Assembly (NCBI GenBank): GCA_022749755.1
Contig: CM040452.1
Span: forward strand, 10,186,350-10,250,349
Direction: 5' to 3'
From: Azadirachta indica
Taxonomy: Eukaryota > Streptophyta > Magnoliopsida > Sapindales > Meliaceae
DNA: 64,000 nucleotides
The notes under the pieces are model-generated. The model had not been told where the DNA came from and did no database searches. It saw only the letters and a list, made by a program, of their open reading frames with translations. The translations under genes and the position numbers were made by a program. Position 1 is the first letter of the stretch. Every line of letters begins with the position of its first letter. Of this stretch, positions 1-13,190 are shown piece by piece.

Positions 1-2348
1 TATAATTTATAAATAAAGTAATAAAATATAAAATCATAAATTAACCCTAAAACATTAACCCTAACTCTTCTTTTTCTTCTCCCAGCCACTTTCTTGTTCT
101 TCTTTTCCCATAATTTCCATTTGACATTTCAAGAACAATTATATATTTTTTTTTTTAAATTTAGAAATGAGAAGAATTTAAAGATGAGAAGAATTTAAAG
201 ATAAGAATAAGAATATAATTATTAAAATTTTGGGATTTTGTATTAAATGATTATGGAACTCACTCAATTTGATAATTTTGTACTTTATTTTATATTATAT
301 ATAAATTTCAAATAGTATTTGGTAGGATCCACTGAAAATTGGATAGCGGTTATTTATTTTATTAAAAAGTGATTCAGGGCTAATTTAATAAAATACTTAA
401 AGAAAATTTAATTTACAATTGGGTATAACGGATAATTTTTAAAATAATAGAGAATATCGAATAATTAGACTAAACTATAAGGGAGTATTGGCTATTTTTC
501 TTTTATTTTGTAATTATCATAAAATGAAAAGATAAACTTATTCTTAATATGATAATTTGACCGTTAATCAAAATAATGGTTGAATGTATACGAGTAATTT
601 TTGAAATTGTAAAAAATATATATTGAGTAATTAAACTAAATCAGAGAGGGTATCGACTGTTTTTGCTTTATTATGTCATGCAACTCGCTTTCACATTAAA
701 TCCAACAGTGCACACAACATACAGTACATTCTATAATCTTAATTATCAATTCTTTTAGTTTCATTATATTTTTTAAATCTTGTAACTCTTGTATTTCTAT
801 TCTTCCATTATATATTATGTTATTTAATTTTTTTTTATTTTTCAAAAATTGAGAATTATAACAAAAAAGAATTAAAAGGTATAATAAAAATTAAAAAAAA
901 TGATATTACATCTAGTGCTCACAAGTCCAAGATCTCAACCCCTTAATCTCGAATCTAAATATTAAGAGTATTTACAATCCAATATGATCTAATCAAATCA
1001 TCAATTGGATCTGATTCGATCTATTTTTAATGAATTTGATTGATCAATGGATTGGGTTAGATTCAAGTATTTAAAATCTGCTCATAGTTAATTAGATTCT
1101 GAATTCACATTGTTAATCCGTCAAAATCAGATCCAAACCGCTAGAAAAATATAATAGTAATTATTTTTAAATATTATTATGCTATTCTCTAATTTATACT
1201 ATTAATTTTACTATTTATAATTAATAACAATAAAATTTTACGCTATTTAAAAAATTATTAATTATTAGCCCGGTTCCTGAGTTTTATGAGTCACATTGAG
1301 CTCCCTTTTTATAAAGCGAGCTTCGAACAGGCTAACACAATTAACGTATGTATATGTGTCAGCTCAACATAAATGAGCTCAGATGAGCTTAATTTTCATG
1401 GACCTTACTAACCCACACGGCCATTAACAATTCCTAAAGCACGTATATTCCTATATAAAAAATATAATATCTCTATATAAACATATAAAGCATGAATATA
1501 ACTCATCTAAACTTTTTTCTTTTATTCTTTCTTTTTTCCCTTCTCAATTTTATTTTTTGGTTTATTTTTCAACTAATTAATATTTTTTATTTATGACATA
1601 CTTATATTTTGAATGGGTATATTTATTTACAAGTTTAAATAAATCATATATAATTTTGTCAATTACCTTTATTAATGAAATATTATCAATATTTTAATAT
1701 TGATTATTTGGATAAGGTTTTATTGGATCAAATTTGAAAATTTAATGGACCAGATTGGATTGAATTCTTTCATATGGTACATCGGGCTTGATCGAAAAAA
1801 TTTCAATCTACCAAGTAATGAATCAAATATGAATTTAGTCAAATTCGTCTAATCTGATTTGCTGAACACCCCTACTAAATACAAGCACCCCAATCTTGAG
1901 TTTTTGGCCTGATTAACCCTTAAATAATAAGACATATTAAGTATTATTTCCTTTACAAACGAATAAAACAAGAACAACGCAAGGAATATGAAAAGTATAT
2001 TTCTATACACCATTCCTTGAAGGAATAAAAAATACAACTCATAATATAAGACCTCAAGACAAAGGAATAGTTTGTTTTCAACTTTGTCACTAGGCAAAGA
2101 CAATTTAGAAGAGAAAAGAAAGATTAAATATCCAAATAAAAATAGGAGGGCACAGGGGACACAATTTTTTTTTAATAATTTTAAATTTACTAGTTGATAT
2201 TGAGTAAACAAAAATTTAATATTCACAATTAATACATTTGTGAAAAATGAACGAAAAATTTATTGAAGCACTCGATTTACAAGAATAATAAATGCAAGGA
2301 TAATGGACGAATCACAAGAGAGAGAGTGCACTCTCTCCCAGTTAGAAG
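1..2348. other. AT-rich intergenic sequence, no supported gene
   Basis: No gene can be supported here. The stretch is strongly AT-rich with long A and T runs. A pair of telomere-box-like AACCCTAA words lies near 46-66. A 125-codon open frame on the minus strand at 1849-2226 encodes a leucine- and phenylalanine-rich product with no recognisable domain, and its composition follows the local base bias, so I treat it as chance. The right part probably belongs to the old Gypsy element that begins to be readable at 2349. Confidence 0.5.
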
Positions 2349-2547
2349 AGATGTTGGAAGCTAAATTTGGAAAAATATATTTTGGTGTTAACTAAGAAAA
2401 TTTTTTAGGTTATATGGTCAATGAAATAGAAGTAAAGGCAAATTAATCCATAGAAGATCAAAGCCATCATGAAATGTATTCTCCAAATACATTAAAAGAG
2501 GTTCAAAGCTTGATTGTAAAAATAGCAGCACTCAATAATCAATAGGT
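2349..2547 (+). pseudogene. Gypsy reverse-transcriptase fragment, left of the Copia insertion
   Basis: The frame starting at 2349 reads as the connection region after the reverse-transcriptase catalytic core of a plant Ty3/Gypsy element of the Tat/Ogre-like type. Visible motifs are KLNLEKYIFGV, then NFLGYMVNE, then NTLKEVQSL and KIAALNNQ, which correspond to the family's usual 'KLNP-KC-FGV', 'FLGY-V', 'KEVQ-L-G' and 'AALNRF' blocks. There are in-frame stops (for example after FGVN and after KAN), so it is dead. The match resumes beyond the Copia element at 11921, which shows that the Copia insertion interrupted this older element. Family assignment is from memory of the motif order; lineage is uncertain. 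Confidence 0.6.
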
Positions 2548-2559
2548 TTATCTTACAAT

Positions 2560-4284
2560 TGTTGAAAAATTTTATTAAATAAATAGCAAAAAATTAAAGC
2601 AGAAGAGTTAAAAAAATTTATATGAGCATACAGTTTTAATAATAAAAGGAAGGAATAGAAAAAATACCTCTTAATACTTTTAAAATATTTTTGCTGCAAG
2701 TTTTCCTTCACTAATAGTTTCCAAACCAATCCTCTAGTAGTTGCTGTAAAAAGAAGAGTGGGCTTCTATTTTAATACAATGGTGATCTTGGAGAAAACTA
2801 GTTTTTCTTTATAGTACACGTTAAAAAAACTCTTTTTTTTAATCGCTCCTGGGTTTCCACCTTTCTTGTTTCTTTTATATTACTTATATTTTAACTAAAA
2901 CAATTTTAATTATAATAGAATTAAATTAATTTAATTAATCAATAACACTTATTAATTAATTAAATATGTAAGACAATCCTAATAGAAGTATTATTTTAAT
3001 TAAAACAATTTCAATTAAAATCAAAATTAATTAATTAATAACATTTATTAATTAATTAAATTTTATAAAACAACTTCTAGTAGAAGTGAAATTTTAATTA
3101 ATTCAAAATTAATATTTAAAAGAGACAATAAAGAGGATAAATATCTCTATGATAATTTGTCTATTTAATTTTTTAAATTAAATTATTTGGATATTAATGA
3201 AAGATATTTATCTTAAAATATCTTACTAATTAATTAATTAAATTCAAATTAAGACACATATTCCAGAAAACTATTTTCTGGACATATAAAAATTTAGTGT
3301 AATAATTTTGTTCAGTGTATTATTTACTGCACTAATCTAAGAGGTAGTATTGGAAACCTATGGACCTATAATTTCAGGCTCCAGTAAATTTAGATAATTA
3401 ATTAATCTAATTTATTAATTTCAATATTATTCCACTAAAAATTTAAAATTGAACTCTTAAAATTATAAATATAATTTACTCAGAAAACTTTGAGCACGAC
3501 ATTGATATAATCACTACATGCAATTTAACCTTTCATGAACGGTCCATAATTAGAGTTAGGTCAATTTTCAATTTTACCCCTCTAATTACATCTTTATCTT
3601 TAAGTTTCATTAATTCTTCATTGAACAGTTAATTTATAAACTAATTATAAATTGAGCGCTCAAACTATTCAATTCCAAGATTAACATTTAAGGGAACCAT
3701 CTTTCTGACTTCTAATAGAAAGAAATGGATTCTATATATGTATGTCACATTCCCAACTATTTAGCTTATTAAATCTCCAAGATACGAGTGTTGAGCTTGT
3801 GTTAGAGTAAACCTTAACAAATAACTCAAAAGATTCAATAACATAAATATGAGTTTATGACTATTTAAGATTAAGATTGATCTACATATGATCATCTATT
3901 AACATTGTTTGAATTCTCAATTAGTAATGGAATTTATATAAGAATTCAAACTATATCTGATCCATTTTTATATAATCATATTATATAAAGTACCTACACC
4001 ATAATGTCACTATATTGACAATCTGAATAAAACTATCACATTCTTAATGTTAGTGGACTACAGTATCCAACTTTAATTAATTTAATATGGACTATTTCAG
4101 TTTATTATCCATAATCTTAATCCTCTTGTATATATAACACTTATATATACTAAGATTAGGGTTACATAAATAAACTAGGATTTTTCTGATATTAAATATA
4201 AATATAATTAAATATAAAGAAATGTTAATTTTATTTATTCCAATAATGTACAAGTTACATGCTTTTAGGGTATTATCCCTAACA
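2560..4284 (-). repeat. Copia LTR, 3' copy in element orientation
   Basis: About 1,725 bp, starting TGTTGAAAAATTTTATT and ending TTATCCCTAACA on the plus strand. It is matched along its length by 10090-11847, with scattered substitutions and small indels. It contains TTAATTAA-rich blocks. The terminal inverted TG/CA and the flanking duplication ACAAT fix the outer edge. Confidence 0.9.
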
Positions 4285-7200
4285 ATCTCCTTCTTGGTAA
4301 ATGGGTCTGCAAGATTATGTTCTGACGCTATCTTCATAACTATTACATCACCTCGATGCACGATCTCTCTGATCAAGTGATATTTTCTCTGATCAGTATT
4401 GCTTCTTGGTTCTTTCAAATTCACCACTATCCCATTGTTGTCACAATATAAGGTCAATGATTTATCCATATCTGGAACTATTTCTAAATCAGTAAGGAAC
4501 TTTTTGAGCCATACTACTTCCTTAACTGCTTTACAAGCTGCTATATATTCAGCCTCCATAGTTGAATCAACAATTTTGGATTATTTTACACTTCTCCATA
4601 CTATAGCTCCACCATCAAGAGTGAACACTAACTCAGATGTTGACTTTCGAGTGTCTTTATCTGCTTGAAAATCAAAGTCAACGTAACCAATATGGTTCAA
4701 GTCTCCACTTAAATATATAAGCATATAGTTTCTCGTTCTCCTAAGATACTTGAGAATATGCTTTACTGCAATTCAATGACCTAATCCCAGGTTGCATTGG
4801 AAATGATTGACTATTCTTACTGCATAGCAAATGTCAGGCCTTGTACACAATATGGCACATATGAGGCTACCTACTACTAATGCATAAGGTACCTTTCTCA
4901 CATCCTCTTCCTCCTCAGGTGTCTTAGGACATTGCTCCTTAGAAAGAACAACTCTATGTCGACCATTTTTAAAGTTTTGCATCAAAAATCACATAAGCAC
5001 TTATTGATGTACGATGATTGAGAAAGTGCCGAGAGTTTGTTCTTGCAATCCCGAATAATCTAGATCCCAAGGACACAACTCACTTCTCCCAAATCTTTCA
5101 TTTGGAATTGCTTGGCTAGCCATTTCTGTATGTCAGATAATATATCCACATCATTCCCAATGAGTAGAATATCGTCTACATAAAGTACTAGGAATATCAC
5201 CTTCTTTTCTTTGATGTACTTGTATACACAAGGCTCATCAATGTTTTGGTTGAAACCATAAGATTTGATCGTCTCATCAAATCTCAAGTTCCAAGATCTT
5301 AAAACTTGCTTGAGTCTATAAATAAACTTAAGTAGCTTGCAGATTTTCAGCTCCTGACCTTTCATCACAAACCCTTCCGGTTGCACCATATAGATGTTTT
5401 CATCAAAATAGCCATTCAGAAAAGTTATCTTGACATCCATCTACTATATTATAATCGAGACATATAACAATGATAAAAGAATACGAATGGATTTAAGCAT
5501 TGCCACTGGGGAAAAAGTCTCCTCATAGTGGACTCCCTCTTTTTGGGTATAACTCTTTGCCACTAACCTTACTTTAAAAGTCTCTACTTTCCCATCCACA
5601 CCTCTTTTTCTCTTGAAAATCCATTTACACCCAATGAGCCTGACATCTTCAAGGGGATTTATAAGTTCCAACAAATTGAATTGAAGTATATAGACTCCAT
5701 TTCTTGGTTCATGGCTTCTTTCCATTTTTCTTTATCAAAATCCTCCATTGCATACTTATATGTCAATAGATTATCTTGATTTGTATCGGATACAACAACT
5801 TATGCTTCTCCATCCTCTTTATAGCGAGTAGGTAGTCTCACAACTCTCCCACTACATCGAGGCACCATGATGTTTTGATTAAGATCAGTGATTTTCTAAT
5901 TTTGTTGTTTATTAACCGTTAATGGTGATGGTTTGATCTGATCAAAAAGTAACTCCTGTAGTAAAACCTTACTCCGAAATTTGAAGTTTGTCATGTAGTC
6001 ATTCTCGAGAAAAGTGGCATTTGTCGATATAAACACCTTTTCTTTCTTGAGGACTGTAAAACAAGCCTCCTCTAATGCCTTTAGGGTAACCTACAAACAA
6101 ACATACTTCTATTCGCGGTTCCAGCTTCCCAATCTTTCCTTTCAGCACATGTGCTGGGCATCCCCATATGTAAAAATGTCTTCAACTAGATTTACGACCA
6201 TTTTATAACTCTAGAAGTGTATGATGAATAGACTTGAAAGGTACTACATTCATAATGTAGACCGCGGTTTGCAGGGCATATCCCCAAAACGAAAATGGCA
6301 ATGAAGAGTAGCTCATCATAGATCTAACTATATCAAGCAAGGTTCTATTTCTCCTTTCTGCAACACCATTTTGCTATGATGTTCCAGGTGCTACAAGTTG
6401 GGATAAAATCCCATGCTCCAGCAAAAAATCCTTGAACTCTAAATTAAGGTATTCACCTTGATCTGATCGAAGAGCATTAAGTGATTTACCTAACTACTTT
6501 TCAGCTTCTGCTAAGAATTCTCTAAACTTTCCAAAAGTTTCGGATTTTCTTTGCATTAGGTATACATGGCCATATCTACAAGAATCATCAATAAAGCTGA
6601 CAAAATATTCATAACCACCTCTAGCTTGTACATTTAATGGGCCATAGACATCACTATTTACAAGTTAAAGTGGTTCTTTAGCCCTCTTGCCCTTTGCTAA
6701 GAAAAGTCTTTTAGTCATTTTGCCTTCTAGACAGGATTCACAAACAGGTAGAGTGCCAACATTTAACTCATTTAAAGGACCATCCTTTCCAAATCTGTTA
6801 ATTCTATTTAAATTACTATGACCTAAACTAAGGTGCCAAAGATATGTCTCATCACTTTGAGAAACTTTTTACTTTTAAGTTTAGGATGTTCTACTCTCAA
6901 TAATTCTGTATTAAGCAATGGTCGTTCATTTGGCCTTAAAACATAAAGCCCATTTTCTTCTTTTGCTGAACAAATATTTAAACCATTTTTTGAAATAACA
7001 ATCTGATTATCATAAAATGAAATGCCAAATAATTGTTCAACAATTTAGAAACTGATATCAGATTTCTTCTAAAACCAAGAGTAAAATAAACATTGTTTAA
7101 AACAATGAATTTATTTTGAAAATGTAAACGAACAACTTCTATTACTAATGCAGAAACAACTGCTACATTACCCATTTTCATGGTAAAGTCTCCATCAGCA

Positions 7201-8162
7201 AGCTCCTTAGAAGAATTAAGCATCTGCAATAAAGAACAAACATGATGAGTGGCTCCTGAATCAACTATCCAAGGAGATAAATCATCTTTTACTAAACAAG
7301 CTTCTAGAACTAGTAAAGTAGACTTACCTTTCTTCTTGTCCTTCAGGTCGGAGAGGTATTTTTTACAGTTTCTTTTCCAATGCCCATCAACTCCGCAGTG
7401 GAAACATTTTGCCTTAAGTGTTTTGTTCTTGCTACCTTTACAGCCTTTCTTAACTTTCTTGGATTATGCTTTAGAACCATTTTTTCAATTTTTCCTCTTT
7501 TTGTTCTTGCTAGAGGAAGCAGGCTTATCTTCAAAAACATTTGCCTCACCTTATTTGGGCTTTTCTTTAGAGATAGCCCCAAATATTTGCAGTTCATTGA
7601 GTAGCTAAGTCATGTTATAAGTCAGCTTATTCATAATATAATTCATCTTAAACTGCGTAAAAGCCGATGATAATGACTCAAGTATAATACTAACTTGAGT
7701 ACTCTCATCAATGGTCGCACCATAGATTTCTGCCTCATTCATGTAATTCACTATGTTCAAAACATGTTCTCTAACTAAAACACCATTTTTCATCTTTTCA
7801 TTCATGTAGTTACAAGTAGCTTTATAATGCGATTGATTCGAGGGTTGCCCAAACATGGCCTAGAGGGACTCTCATATCTTATATGCAATCTCCATCCATT
7901 TATGCTTTTATCCAAACACGTCATTCATACTAGCTAACATGTAGTAGTGGGCCTTGTTATTGGCTTAAATCTAATTATCATATCTCTCTCGTACATTACG
8001 AGATGCATTGGCAACAGGTTTTGGTGGACACTCCTCAAGGATAACAAACTTTTGGTTCTCACATATCAGCACTATATTCATATTACTCTTCTATTTTATA
8101 AAATTTTCACCATTTAACTTTTCATTTGCAAGTAAAGTGATAATGGGATTGGTTGCAGACAT
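4285..8162 (-). pseudogene. Copia gag-pol polyprotein, degenerate
   Basis: The reading frame starts at an ATG at 8162 (MSATNPIITLL). Gag runs to about 7600 with stops at positions where the family has Trp or Gln. A CX2CX4HX4C zinc knuckle (CFHCGVDGHWKRNC) lies around 7365-7406. The protease has the active-site context WIVDSGATHHVC near 7240-7275, then a GAG-pre-integrase region near 6980-7230. The integrase core spans roughly 6000-6700, with QNGVAERRN readable but preceded by a stop. Reverse transcriptase lies at 5060-5725 with LVLYVDDILLIGN (catalytic YVDD). RNase H (MEAEYIAACKAVKEVVWLKK and a C-terminal ADPFTK) begins at 4559 and runs into the LTR. At least ten stops plus frame shifts break it. 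It would encode the structural and enzymatic proteins of the retrotransposon; it cannot make them now. Confidence 0.9.
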
Positions 8163-10089
8163 AATTGCTGAAATAAATAAATATAACATTTAATATACTT
8201 AACTTAATATTACAACATTTTTCGGAATAGTAAACATGATGCATGATGCATATGATAAACACATAATTAAAATACTAAACCATGATAATTCAATCTTACA
8301 ATTAATGTGCCACCATAGGGTAACTCACACTAATCTAATTGAATTGAGACTATCTCAATTAATAAATGAAATTCAAAATATCTCATATTTTTAGTTATTT
8401 GTTAATTACGCTATTTTTGGTCAAGATACAATTAACAACTTAATTTGTATCTTTATGAGTATAACCCATTGTTTTGAATTCTAATAACTTAACTTAAAAA
8501 TACCGTCGTAGGGTAAGTCAAATTTGAAATAAATTATCTTAACCGTATTGCTAGAAAGCCAACCTTGATGTTAATATAGGTAGACACCCTTTTGTAGGGA
8601 GGACAAAATCTAAGCGTCGCAAGACGTTACCTATATCTCACAGTGTTGTACTAAGAATGGAGACTGTGTGATATATTGTCATATATCCCTCTCCCACTCA
8701 TTATTTTAAAAACTATGTGTTTCTTATTATAAAACATCTTATGTTTTATAATCCTAGTGAATTATGTATATCTCATATTAATAATTACTAGATATATAAA
8801 ATCTAATTCTATGTTGATTAATTATTTAGATTAATAGAATCCAATCCAATTAGGCTAAATATAATTTATTCCAATCTAATCAGACCCAACAATTTAGGAT
8901 AATCTAGTTCTATTAATATGGGCCTAAATAATTACCATATATTTAATAAAATCACATTTTATTAAAAATAAAATAATATAGGATAACCTAAAAATTAACA
9001 ATTAATTTAGATAAGCCAATTATATAAATGAGATAATTATCGAGTTTAATTATAAAACTTAATTAACCATTATTTAATTTATTATTCTATTCAATTAATC
9101 TAATTAATTATTATCATTATTCATATTTAACTATTAAATAGAAATGATGATATGTATGCATGACATTCAATAATGACAATGAGTGGGTATTATGAATGGC
9201 ATATTATTATGCATGATCATGTTATCATATCACATAACTCATAACAATAATAATTAACAATTAATTAACTTTGGCCGGGTCCTTAGGATGTTTAATTACA
9301 AACCCAAATAATTAATTAAAATTACAAAGGTATACAGGCTTGCAGGCTCAAATAAAATAACAATTTTCTAAAGTTTACAACAAGCTCACCTTAATGAATT
9401 TTCATGAATAAATATTCATATGAGTTCAAAAACTTTTCTTAAGCCCAATATTTAATTATAGTAAGGCAATTCAACCTTTGAACCTTTTTTTCTTAAATTT
9501 AAAGAGCTCAAAAATTCAAAAAAAATAATATCTCTAAAATATTTTTTATCAAGCCCAAAAACAAAATTTAATTAAAATTTAAATTTTGCCACAAGGGCTT
9601 TTATGAAAATAGACTGCAAAGGAATTTAATTGATAATTATTAAAAAATTTCTTGCCCTAATTTTTCCCTGGGCAAAAGCATTCATGTTGAACGCTGCTTC
9701 AATAGGGTGCTGACTTTTAGCCCCTATTATTGCCTTGCAATTTGCGGCAATGGGTACTTTACCCATTGTAATGCCCTCTTCTCTTCTATTTTATATTTTC
9801 ACAAACTCTAATTTCAAGATTCACCAAATAATTACACAATAAAAATAAATTATATTGAATATATATCCTTTATGGGTTTACAAAATTTTTAATCTAATTA
9901 AAATAAAATATCGATTAAATTTAAATCTCAGGGAACCATACAATTAACGACTAAAGAATCATATACAAAATTTATCATATGACAAAATATACCATTCATC
10001 AAAGTAAATAAAAAAAATAATGCAATACCCACTCATGCATACATCAAAATTAAACCCCATACTCATTTAAACGTGGCTCTGATATCAAT
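8163..10089 (-). other. Long non-coding leader of the Copia element, with primer-binding site
   Basis: Between the primer-binding site (complement of 10074-10087) and the gag ATG at 8162 lie about 1.9 kb without any usable frame. A G/C-richer block near 8575-8700 contains short GCGTCGCAAGACG dyads. Many plant Copia elements have a much shorter leader, so either the family has a long leader or foreign sequence has been inserted; no nested element with clear ends is visible. Confidence 0.6.
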
Positions 10090-11847
10090 TGTTAGAAAAT
10101 TTTATCAAATAAATAACGAAAAATTAAGTCAGGAGAGTTAAAAATTTTATATTAGTATGCGGTTTTAATAAAAATAAAATTAAAAAATAGAAAATATACC
10201 TCTTGATGCTTTTAAAATATTTTTGCTGCAAGTTTTCCTTTATCAATGATTTTCAACCAATCCTCCAATAGTTGCCGTAAAGAGAAAAGTGGACTTTTAT
10301 TTTAATACAATGGTGATCTTGGAGAAAACTAATTTTTCTCTGTAGTACATGTTAAAACAAAAAACTCTTTTTTTTAATTGCTCCCGGGTTTCCACCTTTT
10401 TTATTTCTTTTATATCACTTCTATTTTAATTAAAACAATTTTAATTATAATAGAATTTAATTAATTTAATTAATTAATAACACTTATTAATTAATTAAAT
10501 ATGTAAGACAATCCTAATAGAAGTAGTATTTTAATTAAAACAATTTCAATTAAAATCAAAATTAATTAATTAATAACATTTATTAATTAATTAAATTTTG
10601 TAAAATAAATGCTAGTAGAAGTGAAATTCTAATTAATTCAAAATTAATATTTAAAAGAAACGATAAAGAAGATAAATACTTTTATGAGAATTTTTCTATT
10701 TAATTTCTCAAATTAAATTATTTGGATATTAATGAAAGATATTTATCTTAAAATATCTTACTAATTAATTAATTAAATTCAAATTAAAACACATATTCTA
10801 GAAAACTATTTTTCGGACACACAAAAATTTAGTGTAATAATTTTGTCCATTGTGTTATTTACTGCATTGATCGAAGAGGTGGTATTGAGTACCTATGGAC
10901 CTATAATTTCAAGTTCTAATAAATTTAGATAATTAATTAAACTCTTTAATTAATTAATCTAATTTATTAATTCTAGTATTATTCTACTAAAAATCTGGAA
11001 TTAAACTCTTAAAATTATAAATATAATTTACTCAGAAAAATTTGAGCAGATATAATCACTATATGCAATTCAACCCTTCATAAACGGTCCATAATTAGAG
11101 CTAAGTCAATTTTCTGTTTTACCCCTCTAATTACATCTTTATCTTTAAGTTCCATTAATTCTCCATTGAACAGTTAATTTATAAACTAATTATAAATTGA
11201 GTGCTCAAATTATTCAATTCTAAAATTAACACTTAAAGGAACCATCTTTCTGACTTCCAATAGGAAGGAATGGATTTCATATCTGTATGTCACATTCCCA
11301 GCTATTTATCTTATTAAATCTCCAAGATACAAGTGTTGAACTTGTGTTAGAATAAACCTTAATAAGTAATTCAAAAAATTCGATAACATAAACATGAGTT
11401 TATGACTACTCAGAATTAAGATTGATCTGCATATGATCATCTATTTACATTGTTTGAATTCTCAGTTAATAACAAAATTTATATGAAAATTCAAATTATG
11501 TATAGTCCAGTCATATATAATCATATTATATAAAGTGTCTCCACCATAATATCACTACATTAACAGTTCAGATAAAACTATCACATTTTTAATGTTAGTA
11601 GACCGCACTAATAATATTTAATTAAAGAACCTAACTTTAATTAATTTAATATAGACTATTTCAGTTTATTATTCATAATTTTAATTCTCTTGTATATATA
11701 ACACTTATATATACTAAAACTATAGTTACATAAATAAATTAGGATTTTTTTATATTAAATATAAACATAATTAAGTATAAAGAAATGTTAATTTTATTTA
11801 TTCCAATAATGTACAAGTTACAAGCTTTTAGGGCATTATCCCTAACA
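10090..11847 (-). repeat. Copia LTR, 5' copy in element orientation
   Basis: About 1,758 bp, TGTTAGAAAATTTTATC ... ATTATCCCTAACA on the plus strand. It is the partner of 2560-4284. The primer-binding site abuts its left edge and the target duplication ACAAT abuts its right edge. Confidence 0.9.
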
Positions 11848-11920
11848 ACAATCAACTCAAAAATGCTTGAAAATTTTTAAAGTAATCCATCAAGGGAAGA
11901 AGATGAAATGAGACAACAAA

Positions 11921-12160
11921 TTCAAAGCTGTCTATCAAGAATTGAAGTCCTATATAACAAATCCAGTATTCCCTTCCCATAAAAGCTTGAGATTGGGACA
12001 GTTTATTCTTTATTTGTATATCTCTTATTACAATGTTAGCACGGTGATAACTTGAGAAACCAACAAAAGGTGCTACAAACCAATTTCTACATCAATAAAG
12101 TTTTTCTTGACTTAGAAACTTATTATACTCTACTTGAGAAATGGGCATTTCATAAATTAA
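11921..12160 (+). pseudogene. Gypsy RNase H fragment, right of the Copia insertion
   Basis: The frame from 11921 reads FKAVYQELKSYITNP, then GQFILYLYIS and, further on, CYKPIS. This follows the layout of the plant Gypsy RNase H region (F-ELK-YL--PP, then LYLYLAVS, then QKPVYYVS). It continues the pol gene that stops at 2547, with the Copia element and its target duplication between. Stops are present. Read from motif spacing only, so moderate confidence. Confidence 0.45.
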
Positions 12161-12763
12161 TATATTTAATATGATGTTATATTAGTTTATATGGAGAGTT
12201 TATATTGAGCATTACTATTAGAAAAAATATAAGATATGTATCTAATAAAAAGTTTAAAAGTGAGTATTAGTTATTCAATTAATCAAATTTCTCAGGAAAT
12301 TTACTAAAATATTCGTTGTTCACCCTATATTTTTTAAAATGACCACTGTTCAAAGTTATTTTCAAAAATGACCAACTAAATTTTTTTGGGACAAAATTGC
12401 CCCTTAACCCAAAAATTAAAACTACTTCTTCTTTTCTTCTTTTCTAGTTTCTTCTTTCTTTCTTCTTTTTTCTTCCATCTTGCCTTAATAGAGAGATTTT
12501 TTTCTTTAGTTTTTTCTACCACAAACTCATTTTTTCATTTCATTTCAATTGAAGGAAATCAACCAAACATTAAAATATAAACAGGTGGGTGATTTTAATT
12601 TGAAAAATAAAGAAAGAAAATTTGTTGAAAATGTAAAAATTGATGTTGTTTGTGTATATTTGGAGATTATAGTGATAGAAATTGTTATTACCGTGTGTGT
12701 AGGTTATTTGAATGCGTTTGGTATAGATTATTGAGAGAGAAAATGAAAACTAAGATTTTGAGA

Positions 12764-12990
12764 ACAAATCTGTGACGTAGTTTCGATTATGAGTGATTTT
12801 TTCTTTATAATCAAAAGTTAGTTTCAATCATAAGAAAAAAATACATATGATCGAAAGTAACATTCGATCATGAGTATTTTTTTGCATGATCGAAACTAAC
12901 TTTTGATCACGAGAAAAAAATTACCCTTAATTGAAAGTTACTTTCAATCAAGGGTAAATGACTATGCTTGAAAGTATCTTTTGAGCATGA
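12764..12990. repeat. Array of five short imperfect palindromes
   Basis: Five imperfect dyads, roughly 38-40 bp apart, occur near 12806, 12847, 12885, 12925 and 12963. Examples are GATCGAAAGTAACATTCGATC and GATCGAAACTAACTTTTGATC, cited by position: 12849-12869 and 12889-12909. Arms are about 8-9 bp around a 3-5 bp centre, separated by A-rich linkers ending in ATGAG or ACGAG. The array lies near the left end of the MULE. The same TTTCGATCA word reappears in the larger array to the right. Confidence 0.7.
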
Positions 12991-13190
12991 GTAAAATTTA
13001 CTGTTTGCCCTTCATTTTAAGCAAAATTTGAGCAATTTTTATTTTTGTTAAATGATGAAAAATTATTTTTAGTTAGAATTGTGTATGTAACATTTTTAAC
13101 TACTACATTATTAACTCATAGATGAATATATATACAGAGTCTATTCATCAAGTTGGGAATGATATAGACTAGGTGATCCCAAACGAAGTA

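Larger units (their letters stand above)
2560..11847 (-). mobile_element. Copia LTR retrotransposon, full-length but decayed
   Basis: The element is 9,288 bp and lies on the minus strand. Its LTRs are 2560-4284 and 10090-11847, each TG...CA. It is flanked by the 5-bp duplication ACAAT at 2555-2559 and 11848-11852. Next to the right LTR (the 5' LTR in element orientation) the complement of 10074-10087 reads TGATATCAGAGCCA, one base from the usual initiator-Met tRNA primer site. Next to the left LTR the complement of 4285-4300 is purine-rich (polypurine tract). Domain order in its own direction is gag, zinc knuckle, protease, integrase, reverse transcriptase, RNase H, the Copia order. Many in-frame stops and frameshifts make it non-autonomous. 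The two LTRs differ at many positions, so the insertion is old. Lineage within Copia (Tork/TAR-like by the DSGATHH context) is a guess. Confidence 0.93.

Noticed and set aside
1849..2226. 125-codon open frame, minus strand
   Set aside because: Leu/Phe/Tyr-rich product explained by A/T bias; no domain, and it lies among transposon-derived sequence.
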